A stretch of 64,000 nucleotides of DNA from Acinetobacter sp. ANC 3929 (GCF_000369405.1 NZ_KB849999.1:407407-471406); one strand, 5' to 3'. Positions 36,843-44,545 are shown, counted from the stretch's first letter. Numbers and translations are program-made. The notes: generated by a model not told the origin, from the sequence alone.

Positions 36843-36946
36843 TTGGCCTTAGCGTTGAGCAAGTTTAGTTTCATCCACTCATTAATTTCAAAGGCGGACC
36901 TGCCAACAGGATTTGTGGTTAAGTGAACCTGTTTGTGGAAGGGGGA
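36842..36946 (-). pseudogene. AlpA-family C-terminal remnant
   Basis: Minus-strand frame of 35 codons: PFHKQVHLTTNPVGRSAFEI and NEWMKLNLLNAKAN. This is the wing and last helix of an AlpA protein (compare FP-QIHLTINRVGW in the copy at 39530). A TGA stop sits directly upstream and no HTH precedes it. It abuts the end of the 34470 gene. Confidence 0.7.
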
Positions 36947-37396
36947 TCATGGTAATCGGATTTATAGTCTAACAAGCTGTAGAACGTGACACGACTTAGG
37001 TTTGCAATAAAAACTAATTTCTGCCTTAACTCTCGTAAATGAGATTTTTTCTAAAAATACAGGATTTGTAGGGTGGGGGAAATTGGATAGACCTATGAAT
37101 CGATTGATTTTGCAACTACTGAGTCTTGTGATAAGTCGGTAAATAATATTATTAATTAAATACTTAATATTAATTAATATTCAATATTCAATCATAAATA
37201 CTTCACTAAGATACTCATAGTGAAATAATCAATTGATATTAGAGACTTAATAGTGATGTCTACTGAATCTTGATATAGTCAATCAATGTGCTACAATCCC
37301 TAAATGCAACTTATAGCTATCAGTCCTGAGATCGATCTGAATCTTGGTGTAGGATTCGCCATATAGGTATCTTCATACATAAAAAAATAATGTTGT
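36947..37396. other. AT-rich non-coding region before the HUH-type gene
   Basis: No gene in about 450 bp. The stretch 37140-37260 is almost pure A/T with repeated ATTAATATT/AATATTCAAT elements. Lying directly upstream of a replication-initiator-like gene, it could be the element's origin, but I see no defined iterons or nick site. Confidence 0.35.
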
Positions 37397-37429
37397 CTCC
37401 TTAGTTATGTACCAAACATAACGAAGGAG
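37397..37429 (+). promoter_or_regulatory. hairpin that would pair the Shine-Dalgarno of the HUH gene
   Basis: CTCCTT-A-GTTATGT, loop ACCAA, ACATAAC-G-AAGGAG: 13 paired bases with one mismatch. The right arm holds AAGGAG, the Shine-Dalgarno of the gene starting at 37437 (7-base spacing). As RNA it would hide the ribosome site; as DNA it could be an operator. Confidence 0.7.
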
Positions 37430-37436
37430 CATCTCA

Positions 37437-38363
37437 ATGCAATATGACTTATCTCATCAAGCTGGCGTCATGACAGCCGTACATGGCTTTGTTGACTGGG
37501 TGCTGAATCTGGAGCTAAATCAATCTTCCTTTATCACGCATCTTTGCTCACTGATTCCTGCATTTCAGATCTTTGATCAAGACGGCATTGAGTACAGTGC
37601 ATCCATTCAGGCTTTTAAAGATATGACTCAAGCCATTGAAGCACTAAGAGGGACTCTATGTCTAGAGGATTACTTGCTACGGCTATCTTCTGTTGAGGTA
37701 GTAAAGTTAATGCGAAGTTTGAGAGATTACCGTAGTCTGATTCTAGATGAGATTCGCTTATTCAGGCAGCAGGAATCAGATAATCAAATCAGCTTTTTGA
37801 CTTATGTTCAGCAAATGATTCAAGATCATTATCAAGTTCTGATTGTCCGTGTGGATTTAGGTTATTTAAAGAAATTTATGTCGAATGTCACAGTTCATGA
37901 CTTCTATCTCCATATTCAGTTTCTATGCAAGTACCTAAAAGATAAGAATGGCTGTTTTAAGCATATATTGGGTTATGGTTTAGCTTTAGAGCAAGGGTGT
38001 TATACAAAGGGCTATCATGCGCATCTGATGTTGGTCTACAACGGTTCAGAACGTTGTCAGGATTGGTTTCTAGGGGATCAGGTCTTACAAAAGTGGCAGA
38101 CTATTACCCATGGTTGGGGTTATGGGAGGAATGGTAATACTAAAGAAAACAAGGAGCAGTTTGCCAATAAAGGCTTACTGGGTATTGGTTTGATTCACCG
38201 TAAGCATCCAAAAGAGCTTCAAAATGCTTTGAATGTTGCCAGATACTTAACCAACCCAGAAAAGTATCTACAACAGATGTTAGTTAAACCGATTAATAAA
38301 AGAACATTCTTTAAAGGCATTTACCGAGTGCATGGGCGTAACTATCAACTCATATCCGATTAA
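37437..38363 (+). CDS. YagK/YfjJ C-terminal domain (inovirus Gp2-type, HUH) protein
   Basis: A 308-residue protein. The C-terminal two thirds match the replication-initiator-like domain of inovirus Gp2 and E. coli YagK/YfjJ: VLIVRVDLGYLKKF strand, GYGLALEQGCYTKGYHAHLM with the HxH metal site at residues 194-196, W-rich TITHGWGYGRNG, and the closing VARYLTNPEKYLQQML with a conserved Tyr. It probably nicks or binds the element's DNA to start replication or processing. Strong Shine-Dalgarno AAGGAG is held in a hairpin. It is the only one of three related genes here that keeps the HxH motif. Confidence 0.75.
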   Translation: MQYDLSHQAGVMTAVHGFVDWVLNLELNQSSFITHLCSLIPAFQIFDQDGIEYSASIQAFKDMTQAIEALRGTLCLEDYLLRLSSVEVVKLMRSLRDYRSLILDEIRLFRQQESDNQISFLTYVQQMIQDHYQVLIVRVDLGYLKKFMSNVTVHDFYLHIQFLCKYLKDKNGCFKHILGYGLALEQGCYTKGYHAHLMLVYNGSERCQDWFLGDQVLQKWQTITHGWGYGRNGNTKENKEQFANKGLLGIGLIHRKHPKELQNALNVARYLTNPEKYLQQMLVKPINKRTFFKGIYRVHGRNYQLISD

Positions 38364-38385
38364 GTGCCTGTAAAAAAATATGGAT

Positions 38386-38427
38386 GGAGCAGTTCTATGA
38401 AATCCACAACCTTGTAGAACAACCTCC
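38386..38427 (+). promoter_or_regulatory. inverted repeat and short leader frame before the second Gp2-like gene
   Basis: GGAG-CA-GTTCTA at 38386-38397 can pair with TAGAAC-AAC-CTCC at 38415-38427, ending directly at the ATG of the next gene. Between the arms a 6-codon frame (MKSTTL, ATG 38397, TAG 38415-38417) has GGAG as its own Shine-Dalgarno, eight bases ahead. The downstream gene has no Shine-Dalgarno of its own, so coupling to this leader is plausible. Confidence 0.45.
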
Positions 38428-39387
38428 ATGGATATTACACACATTGAACACCAAACAGCACCACGCCTAGAGAAAGATGTGCATGACTTTTTTACTCAGG
38501 CACGCTATGGGGCTTCAGGTCCCAAGAAAAGCGATGTTGAAAATGAAAAGAATCTGAAACAGGAATGGTCACAGGTTTTTTTAGATTATTTTGGCGACTG
38601 GAATTTTTTGATGTATTCGCATCGAGATGCTGAGCTTGGCTTTTGGATTACTCAATTTCGAAATGCTTATTATTGTGTGCTATCACAAGTAAACCCGTAT
38701 GCACGTTACTTTATACCAGATACGACACATACTAAGAAATGGATGATTGAACAGATTCTTGAAAAACTAAAGACACTATTTAAGACGACAGGCTTTAATG
38801 AGCGTTTACATCAGTACAATGACCAATATGACAAGCATATCAATCAAATTCGAGACTCGTATATTGAGGTCAGCAAGACAAGTGTAGATGCACCAGATAT
38901 CAAATTTTATCTGAGCTTCCCATCAGAGACAGAGAAACTGCAAACGATTGATTGGGTGATTAAATCATTTCGAAAATTTGAAAAAAACTTGAAATGCCAA
39001 CCTTGGTTTAGAGGCCAAGTCATATTTACCTACTATCACTTAATTCGTGATAGCTACAGAAACTGCTATGTCATCCGTTTTTACTTAACCTTTCAAAAAG
39101 TTTTTTATTCTATCGATACGAATTATTCAGCTTTGATACTGCGATTATGGCAGGAAGCAACGGATGGATTAGGAACATTATTGATTGTAGATGAGGAGCC
39201 ATCTAAGCAACCATCAGGTAATCCTTTTGGTTTAGGTCGTGATGACGTTCTGGCATTTCCTGAGCCACAAGACCCATTAGATGATTTAGATAACGTGCCT
39301 GAAGTTGCTTCTAGTGTATCTGAAAAGATGAATAAGATTTGTATCCTAACACGTGGGTTTAAAGCCTTTCATGGAAAAAAATGGTGA
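38428..39387 (+). CDS. YagK/YfjJ-related protein lacking the HxH motif
   Basis: A 319-residue protein with an N-terminal region of its own and a C-terminal region (about 160-260) with the strand order of the Gp2-type domain (IKFYLSFPSETEKLQ ... RDSYRNCYVIRFYLTFQKVF). The position equivalent to GYHAHLM reads RNCYVIRFY, so metal ligands are missing. The acidic Pro/Asp-rich stretch near 270-300 (FPEPQDPLDDLDNVPE) is probably a linker. I infer a partner of the HUH protein; the paralogy should be tested by profile comparison. Confidence 0.5.
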   Translation: MDITHIEHQTAPRLEKDVHDFFTQARYGASGPKKSDVENEKNLKQEWSQVFLDYFGDWNFLMYSHRDAELGFWITQFRNAYYCVLSQVNPYARYFIPDTTHTKKWMIEQILEKLKTLFKTTGFNERLHQYNDQYDKHINQIRDSYIEVSKTSVDAPDIKFYLSFPSETEKLQTIDWVIKSFRKFEKNLKCQPWFRGQVIFTYYHLIRDSYRNCYVIRFYLTFQKVFYSIDTNYSALILRLWQEATDGLGTLLIVDEEPSKQPSGNPFGLGRDDVLAFPEPQDPLDDLDNVPEVASSVSEKMNKICILTRGFKAFHGKKW

Positions 39388-39416
39388 TTGAATCAAATCA
39401 AATGTAAAACAATTGA

Positions 39417-39446
39417 CCTCTGTATCTATTTGATTAGATACGGAGG
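39417..39446 (+). promoter_or_regulatory. inverted repeat with SD/anti-SD ends between Gp2-like gene and alpA copy
   Basis: CCTCTGTATCTA, loop TTTGAT, TAGATACGGAGG: 12 pairs including one G-T. It has the same CCTC...GGAGG ends as the hairpin at 37397. It is about 80 bp ahead of the broken alpA reading frame. Confidence 0.6.
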
Positions 39447-39529
39447 AGTTTGAGGGCATATATTTTTTTACGGTGATGGACATGATATGTGCAGAAAGAA
39501 CGCCTTCATACCACATCGGAGTACATCAG

Positions 39530-39772
39530 ATGAACGCGTTAAATTCACAAACATTTCAGATCAATCAAATTTTAAACATCAGGCAACTAGTTGAAATCAC
39601 AGGGCTGAGTCGTGTCACAATTTATTCACTTCTAGACCCCAAATCAAAATACTACGATGCTAGTTTTCCTCAGTAGATTCATTTAACGATCAATCGAGTA
39701 GGTTGGGTTGAGCATGAGGTGAATACGTGGATTAGTCAAAAGATCAGTGAACGTGGAATCAGTACTAATTGA
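39530..39772 (+). pseudogene. AlpA-family gene with in-frame amber stop
   Basis: Starts MNALNSQTFQINQILNIRQL with GGAG eight bases upstream, continues through the HTH (EITGLSRVTIYSLLDPKSKY) to FPQ, meets TAG at 39674-39676, and then continues in the same frame IHLTINRVGWVEHEVNTWIS to a TGA at 39770. The two halves together give a normal 80-residue AlpA. By analogy with the FHKQVHL remnant at 36.9 kb, the stop replaces Gln (CAG to TAG). It is either a recent nonsense mutant or makes a 48-residue HTH-only fragment. Confidence 0.75.
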
Positions 39773-39947
39773 ATAAAAGTTATGAATTAAGATTGTTGCC
39801 CCATCAGTTGTAATACAAGCGCGTAAGCAAAATAAGGAAAAATTTATTCAGCAATGAAGAATGCTTGAGGTGGGGTAAAATCTAAGATTTGTTTACAATA
39901 ACGGGGCTGTTCATCTTTTTATTAATCACGAAAGGTGAATTCGTTAT

Positions 39948-40097
39948 ATGGATGAGAATATTCTTGCCTATACTTTGGACCACGAATACATTTGGGTCGC
40001 AACATTTATCTCCGTCAAGTTTACTACTGGTAAATTATATATCAGAATAGAACACTATGATTTTGGGTATATTAAGTTTATTTGTTATTCAAAATGA
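39948..40097 (+). CDS. possible 49-residue small protein
   Basis: MDENILAYTLDHEYIWVATF onward, ending ICYSK, with AAAGGTG ten bases upstream of the ATG. Aromatic- and Ile-rich, not clearly membrane. Its last 13 bases overlap the convergent ppnP gene. No family recognised. The remaining gap 39773-39947 shows nothing else. Confidence 0.4.
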   Translation: MDENILAYTLDHEYIWVATFISVKFTTGKLYIRIEHYDFGYIKFICYSK

Positions 40098-40405
40098 CAA
40101 ATATAATCTACGACTTCACTTGTATGAATCTTAAATTGGCTATGGGCTGGGATTTGAAACGACTCACCAGATTTAAAGATTTTTATGTCAGGCACATGAC
40201 CAATTTGCACACTACATTCCCCAGAGATAATTTCCATACGTTCGGCTAGATGAGTCTTAAAAGTTAGTGGTTCCTCAGATGGAAGAATTACACCTAAAGT
40301 TTTTTTAGTTCCGTCTTTTAATACAATAGCATGGCTGATCGATGCGCCATTAAAATGAACATTGGCTTTCTTTTTTATTGAAATAAAATCAAATTGCTCT
40401 GACAT
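40085..40405 (-). CDS. ppnP: pyrimidine/purine nucleoside phosphorylase PpnP (DUF1255)
   Basis: A 106-residue cupin-fold enzyme that phosphorolyses several nucleosides. Matches include the KANVHFNGASISHAIVLKDG start, TKKTLGVILPSEEPLTF, HLAERMEIISGECSVQIG and SFQIPAHSQFKIHTSEVVDY. Length is full. PpnP is normally a chromosomal housekeeping gene; here it lies inside the island between replication and cargo blocks, so it may be a second, mobile copy. Confidence 0.88.
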   Translation of the reverse strand: MSEQFDFISIKKKANVHFNGASISHAIVLKDGTKKTLGVILPSEEPLTFKTHLAERMEIISGECSVQIGHVPDIKIFKSGESFQIPAHSQFKIHTSEVVDYICHFE

Positions 40406-40556
40406 AGGCTGGTTCCTAATATTTAATGTATTGAGACTATATTAATAAATTATACTAAAAATTCTCAAGGATTTAATGATTGATAAATTCTGACTAGATC
40501 ATGGTTGATTCACTTACATTATGGCGTGTCGAATAAGCTATAAACAGCTAAACGTA

Positions 40557-40585
40557 TTGACACCCTTTACTTCGCTGATTATCCT
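40557..40585 (+). promoter_or_regulatory. strong sigma-70-type promoter of the structured RNA
   Basis: TTGACA at 40557-40562 and TATCCT at 40580-40585 with exactly 17 bp between. Predicted transcription start is about 40,592, just before the first hairpin of the structured region. Confidence 0.7.
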
Positions 40586-40591
40586 TGGCTT

Positions 40592-40820
40592 GCTGACCTA
40601 CATTGTCAGTCGGTTTTGACGGACCGTTTTGTAAGACGACATCAGAGTTTTCCCTTCTGAGGGCTGACTTTGTGTGTACTTCTCGTCCTTCTCTCGTTGC
40701 GGTAGGGCGAGAGAGGGACACCTTCGGGTGTGCTGGAGTCTTACCCAGTCCGTCAACCCTTTCTCGTTCTGCCACCATAATCTTTGTATTTTGGGCAGAA
40801 CTCCAAGTTGATAACGGAGT
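40592..40820 (+). ncRNA. candidate structured RNA, multi-helix, unknown class
   Basis: Nested perfect complementarities: outer helix TTGACGGAC (40616-40624) with GTCCGTCAA (40748-40756); next GTAAGAC (40631-40637) with GTCTTAC (40738-40744); inside them TCAGA/TCTGA (40642-40660), an 11-bp stem 40686-40696 with 40708-40718, and CACC-TTCG-GGTG (40719-40730), a UUCG tetraloop. Flanking hairpins are CTGAC/GTCAG (40593-40609), GTTCTGCC/GGCAGAAC (40766-40801) and ACTCC/GGAGT (40800-40820). It is GC-richer than its surroundings and follows a good promoter. It is either a 5' leader of the lipoprotein operon at 40943 or a free RNA. Confidence 0.6.
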
Positions 40821-40942
40821 CGACCATGTGCACTACATTCTTAAATTATCATTCTATTTTTACCTCAGTGCTGTGTACGGCTTTGTCATCACTAAACCAA
40901 TAACAGCATACATAAAACAATAATTTTATCTGGGGTAAACAA

Positions 40943-42067
40943 ATGAAGGATGTCCATCCTCTGTTTGTCTGTGTGCTCGGATCATTTTTACTGATCGGCT
41001 GTGGAAATAAAAATTCTTCCACTGAAGTTTTAAGCCCTGACGAAAATGTAGCACTCAGCCAACGACTTGAACCAACACATCGACCTGTTCTGGTCGAAGC
41101 TAAAGCATTACAACCTTTCTTAAATCAACAACAACTGCCCGAAGCAGATGTCTCAGGCTTCCGTGACTATCTGCATGCCCAATCAGGCAATCGATCTGCA
41201 TTGCTACAATTCCGAGAAAAACTGCAACTCAAGCCGAATCAAATTTTGGTCTTAGGGATAGAAAAACCAAGTCAGCAATCCTTACTGGAATTTCCAAAGA
41301 ATGACCTATTTGCCAGTGCTAATGATCTGGTGATTAACCATGCACGAATGCTGAAGACCCCAGTTACAGGAGAGAGCAAAGGCGAATTTGAAACTACGGA
41401 GCAATACCAGCAACGGATTCAGGCAGAACAAGCCACTTTAAAAAAAGCCACAGCCAATCTCAATGTTGACCTTGGACGATTGGAGGATGCCTTAAATTAT
41501 TTGGCTTACCCAATTGCGATCAATGTACTTAGTCCATCTAGTGAAGACTCAGCTCAGTATGATGCGGATCGGCAAGTCATGCATATACAGGCATCGAGCA
41601 CCAATGCTGCGGGCTACTACGATTCGACTGTATCCAAGCTCAATCTAGTATTTAGTGCATCACCCAAAAATGCTGAAATTATCCTAGGCAATCTACGTGA
41701 TGAACGAGATAAGCGAAACTATCTCGGTTTTATTTTGAGTATGCAGCAAGGGCAATTGGTTTTAGAACAAGCCATCCTCTATCAGCACAACAACAATGAT
41801 CGCTATCTACGCCTTGCAACGATTAATCCGTCACAACTGTATTTGACCACCCGACCATTGAATGCAGATGAGTCCAACAAGAATCTCAATTCAGAACAAC
41901 CATACTCACTCAAACAAAAGTTGTCCTTCCAGTTTGGGCTTAAGCATTACCGTAATCCTGAACAGCAGCAAGCTGAACCTGAATTAGAAGTCAGACCACC
42001 AACTGAGGAAGAAATCACCCAGCTTAACCTCAATGCAGGGTCAAGTGATATCGAGGGGACACTGTAA
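40943..42067 (+). CDS. lipoprotein of unknown function
   Basis: A 374-residue predicted lipoprotein (signal ending LLIGC, Cys19). The mature part has a helical region rich in Gln/Glu (about 130-180) and a beta-rich C-terminal half. No family recognised. ATG at 40943 is preceded by CTGGGG. It is the first gene of a row of exported proteins and its mRNA would begin with the structured region. Its stop TAA is directly followed by the ATG of the next gene, so translation is coupled. Confidence 0.7.
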   Translation: MKDVHPLFVCVLGSFLLIGCGNKNSSTEVLSPDENVALSQRLEPTHRPVLVEAKALQPFLNQQQLPEADVSGFRDYLHAQSGNRSALLQFREKLQLKPNQILVLGIEKPSQQSLLEFPKNDLFASANDLVINHARMLKTPVTGESKGEFETTEQYQQRIQAEQATLKKATANLNVDLGRLEDALNYLAYPIAINVLSPSSEDSAQYDADRQVMHIQASSTNAAGYYDSTVSKLNLVFSASPKNAEIILGNLRDERDKRNYLGFILSMQQGQLVLEQAILYQHNNNDRYLRLATINPSQLYLTTRPLNADESNKNLNSEQPYSLKQKLSFQFGLKHYRNPEQQQAEPELEVRPPTEEEITQLNLNAGSSDIEGTL

Positions 42068-42433
42068 ATGTTAGAGATCTTTAAAAATAAATCCGTTCGA
42101 AATATCCAACTCCTGTGTGGTCTGTTGTTACTCGGTAGCTTGTATGGATGTGGCAGTAAGGACATGCCAACGGAACTTCCCAAAGCAGATGCTGTACTTC
42201 AGTTATTACATGCTCAAGATGCTTCAGTGATCCAGATCAAGTTACAGCAATGTCAAGTCGGCAATTTATTTGCAGGTCAAGAAGGCACCAGTGCCAAGTA
42301 CGACATCTATCGCTGTCAGATCACGGTTGAACGCTTTGATGATGAATATAAGCAATCCTTCCTCAAAAATCAGGTCATTGATTTACGTCCTTATGATTCA
42401 GAGACAGGCTGGCAATTGGTTGCATCGAACTAA
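42068..42433 (+). CDS. small lipoprotein of unknown function
   Basis: A 121-residue predicted lipoprotein with lipobox SLYGC. Mature part holds two further Cys (KLQQCQVG and IYRCQIT) that may form a disulfide. Start ATG touches the stop of the previous gene. No family recognised; partner of the preceding lipoprotein by coupling. Confidence 0.7.
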   Translation: MLEIFKNKSVRNIQLLCGLLLLGSLYGCGSKDMPTELPKADAVLQLLHAQDASVIQIKLQQCQVGNLFAGQEGTSAKYDIYRCQITVERFDDEYKQSFLKNQVIDLRPYDSETGWQLVASN

Positions 42434-42466
42434 GCACGATCACAAAGATGAAGAGAATAACTAAAC

Positions 42467-42619
42467 ATGAAAAAAGAATTTGTAATCCCTTACCTAAGTA
42501 TCGCTGTGTTGTATTGGTTCAGTCTGCTATGGCGTATTGAGGACAGTGGTCCACTTGCAGCCTATCTATTGGGTCGTGCCCTGATGTGGCCGTTCCAATT
42601 ATTGAAATTTATTTTTTGA
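42467..42619 (+). CDS. 50-residue membrane protein
   Basis: MKKEFVIPYLSIAVLYWFSL, a charged turn, then LAAYLLGRALMWPFQLLKFI. One N-terminal membrane helix and an amphipathic second half. AAGAG lies upstream, and the gene fits exactly between its two neighbours, so I believe it although it is short. Confidence 0.6.
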   Translation: MKKEFVIPYLSIAVLYWFSLLWRIEDSGPLAAYLLGRALMWPFQLLKFIF

Positions 42620-42653
42620 TTAAAGCCTTAACTTGCCCAAGAGTGAAAAAATA

Positions 42654-43520
42654 ATGATGGACTTTAATCAATTTAAACAACAGTTTCCGCAGTTGGATTT
42701 ATTACAGGCTGATCCTGCTATTTTCTTAGCACCCCAAATTCCCATGAATAAGATTCTGGGAGCAATGAGTTATTTGCCTCCCCAAACCAAAACTGAACAG
42801 GTATTGATCTTGGTGGATGAAACGGTATTTGGTCATGGCAAGAATGGATTGTGTCTGACGACGCAAGGGATCTATTTCAGGGAAGCCTTTGCCAATGCAA
42901 ATACCTATCCAATGAAAGCAATCACTTCGGTGGGTTATTCGATGGGGATGCTTAGTAAACAGTTAGTGATCAATGGCACAGTTAAAGTGACCTTGGCTCA
43001 GCCTGAGAAAGCTGGGCTACGGCTATTGGCAGATTTCCTAAACCAATATTGTGCGCTTCATAAAACACAGACTGACTCATTGTCATCAGCATCCATACAG
43101 CAACAAAGCCAACCCACAACGATCCCAAACCTACAACCGATCATCAAACTGTATGCTTATTTATTACTGGGGTGGAGAGGTGAGTGGAGCAATCAGGTGA
43201 GGGCATTGATGCAACAGTTATTTGACCGTGAATTTGTTAATCCAGTGGATCAGGCATTTCTAGAACAGTTGATGCAACAAGATCAGCAGTTTGATTTTTT
43301 TGACCTCCTTGATGAAGTCACTGCGATTCAAAACAGCCTGCCACCCCAACTATGTCACAGCCTGCTTGAGGAAGTGCTAGTGTTGATGGAAAAAAGGAAC
43401 TTTGAAATTGAAACAGCACGGGACCATTTCTTTCAGATCAGTACCGCTTTAAATGTTGATCAAGCAACTGCTACAAGCATTCTTGCACAATTCCCAGCAT
43501 TTATAGCAGGGAATACTTAA
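42654..43520 (+). CDS. protein of unknown function with PH-like N-terminal region
   Basis: A 288-residue cytosolic protein. The segment VLILVDETVFGHGKNGLCLT followed by GIYFREAF resembles the PH-like pattern 'D-x-T-x-FG-x-G-x-x-G-x-x-x-T-x-x-G-I-Y-x-R' found in several conserved unknown proteins. The C-terminal half is helical (LLEEVLVLMEKRNFEIETAR). Start at 42654 is chosen because AAGAG lies 11 bases upstream; TTG 42633 is possible. A hairpin terminator follows (about 43562-43605). Confidence 0.6.
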   Translation: MMDFNQFKQQFPQLDLLQADPAIFLAPQIPMNKILGAMSYLPPQTKTEQVLILVDETVFGHGKNGLCLTTQGIYFREAFANANTYPMKAITSVGYSMGMLSKQLVINGTVKVTLAQPEKAGLRLLADFLNQYCALHKTQTDSLSSASIQQQSQPTTIPNLQPIIKLYAYLLLGWRGEWSNQVRALMQQLFDREFVNPVDQAFLEQLMQQDQQFDFFDLLDEVTAIQNSLPPQLCHSLLEEVLVLMEKRNFEIETARDHFFQISTALNVDQATATSILAQFPAFIAGNT

Positions 43521-43561
43521 TCAGAATAAAGAAATTTCAAATACATATTACCTATGTGAAG

Positions 43562-43607
43562 ACCCAGCACCCAGCCAAGACACAAGCTGACTTGGTGCTG
43601 TTTTAAC
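43562..43607 (+). terminator. terminator after the 42654 gene
   Basis: AGCACC and GGTGCT arms with long loop, then TTTT. Confidence 0.6.
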
Positions 43608-43643
43608 ATTCAAGAAGGTAAACCGAATAAAGGAAAAATAATT

Positions 43644-44018
43644 GTGAAACGATTAATGAAATTGATACTACCTACATTAATTACCCTGCCGCTGATGCTG
43701 ACTGGATGTGGTTCAGGTTTTAACCCCGATCGTATGGAAGTCAACCTCAATACGGAATACAGCCAAGGAGGATTGTATGACCGTACCTATGTGATTCTAA
43801 CCTTACGTTCACTGGACTCTGAGCCAATCACACTAAACAAGGTCGATGTAAACAATGGGCGCTGTAGTTATACAGGCAGATACAATGATCCAATCAAGCT
43901 GCCTGCCTATTTCCAAATTGGACAATCCCTACAGCTTTACTTGCGATGTTCCTACGATGCTGTAGTGAAGGTTGATATTGAGACTGATCAAGGTGCAGCA
44001 AGCTATAGCTTTAAATAA
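43644..44018 (+). CDS. small lipoprotein of unknown function
   Basis: A 124-residue predicted lipoprotein starting with GTG (AAAGGAAAA upstream) and lipobox MLTGC. Beta-rich mature part (immunoglobulin-like impression: TYVILTLRSLDSEPITL, LQLYLRCSYDAVV) with two Cys that may pair. No family recognised. Ends in its own terminator. Confidence 0.65.
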   Translation: MKRLMKLILPTLITLPLMLTGCGSGFNPDRMEVNLNTEYSQGGLYDRTYVILTLRSLDSEPITLNKVDVNNGRCSYTGRYNDPIKLPAYFQIGQSLQLYLRCSYDAVVKVDIETDQGAASYSFK

Positions 44019-44069
44019 GCAGGCTCAAACCAAAATATAGACTTACCCAACACGCGACAAAGACCATGC

Positions 44070-44093
44070 CCAATATGGGCATGGTTTTTTTAT
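44070..44093 (+). terminator. terminator after the lipoprotein gene
   Basis: CCATGCCC-AATAT-GGGCATGG followed by seven T residues. Confidence 0.9.
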
Positions 44094-44157
44094 GCCTGCA
44101 AATCTCAAGATTCGGATATCAAAATCAATATTCACCTCCACTGACAGGACTTTCGTG

Positions 44158-44457
44158 ATGAGTACCGTACATTGTCCTTATTGCCATTCAGAACAGGTGA
44201 TTCTTAGAGAATCTCAATCGAATGGTCCACAGTATTTTGAAAAAATCCTAGACGCATTTTCCCCGCCTGCGATGGCTGCACTGGGTATCAAACTGGCAAA
44301 AGAAGCAGGTATCCCTCCGTATATCGGTGGGCTGATTGGGGTGGTGGTCGGTGGAACACTGATCATGGTCAGCCAACATTATTTCTATCGCCATTATAAA
44401 TCCGCTCAACATTATCACTGTCTGCAATGCGGACAGGACTTTGCTGTAGCTGCTTAA
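44158..44457 (+). CDS. zinc-ribbon membrane protein
   Basis: A 99-residue protein with CPYC near the N-terminus and CLQC near the C-terminus, together a split four-Cys zinc ribbon, and a glycine-rich membrane helix between (YIGGLIGVVVGGTLIMV). ATG at 44158 is chosen because AGGAC lies ahead; the longer frame from 44092 would start inside the previous terminator's T-run. Function unknown. Confidence 0.65.
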   Translation: MSTVHCPYCHSEQVILRESQSNGPQYFEKILDAFSPPAMAALGIKLAKEAGIPPYIGGLIGVVVGGTLIMVSQHYFYRHYKSAQHYHCLQCGQDFAVAA

Positions 44458-44545
44458 GCTTCATTACTCAATTATTGATTTATACAACCTGACTTCACTC
44501 AATTTTATTTTTAAACAACTTCACTTTTATAGAGGAATTATTTCT

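Noticed and set aside
40548..40778. 76-codon minus-strand frame across the structured RNA region
   Set aside because: It reads an Arg/Ser/Pro-rich low-complexity product, has no start signal and is better explained by the GC-rich paired helices.
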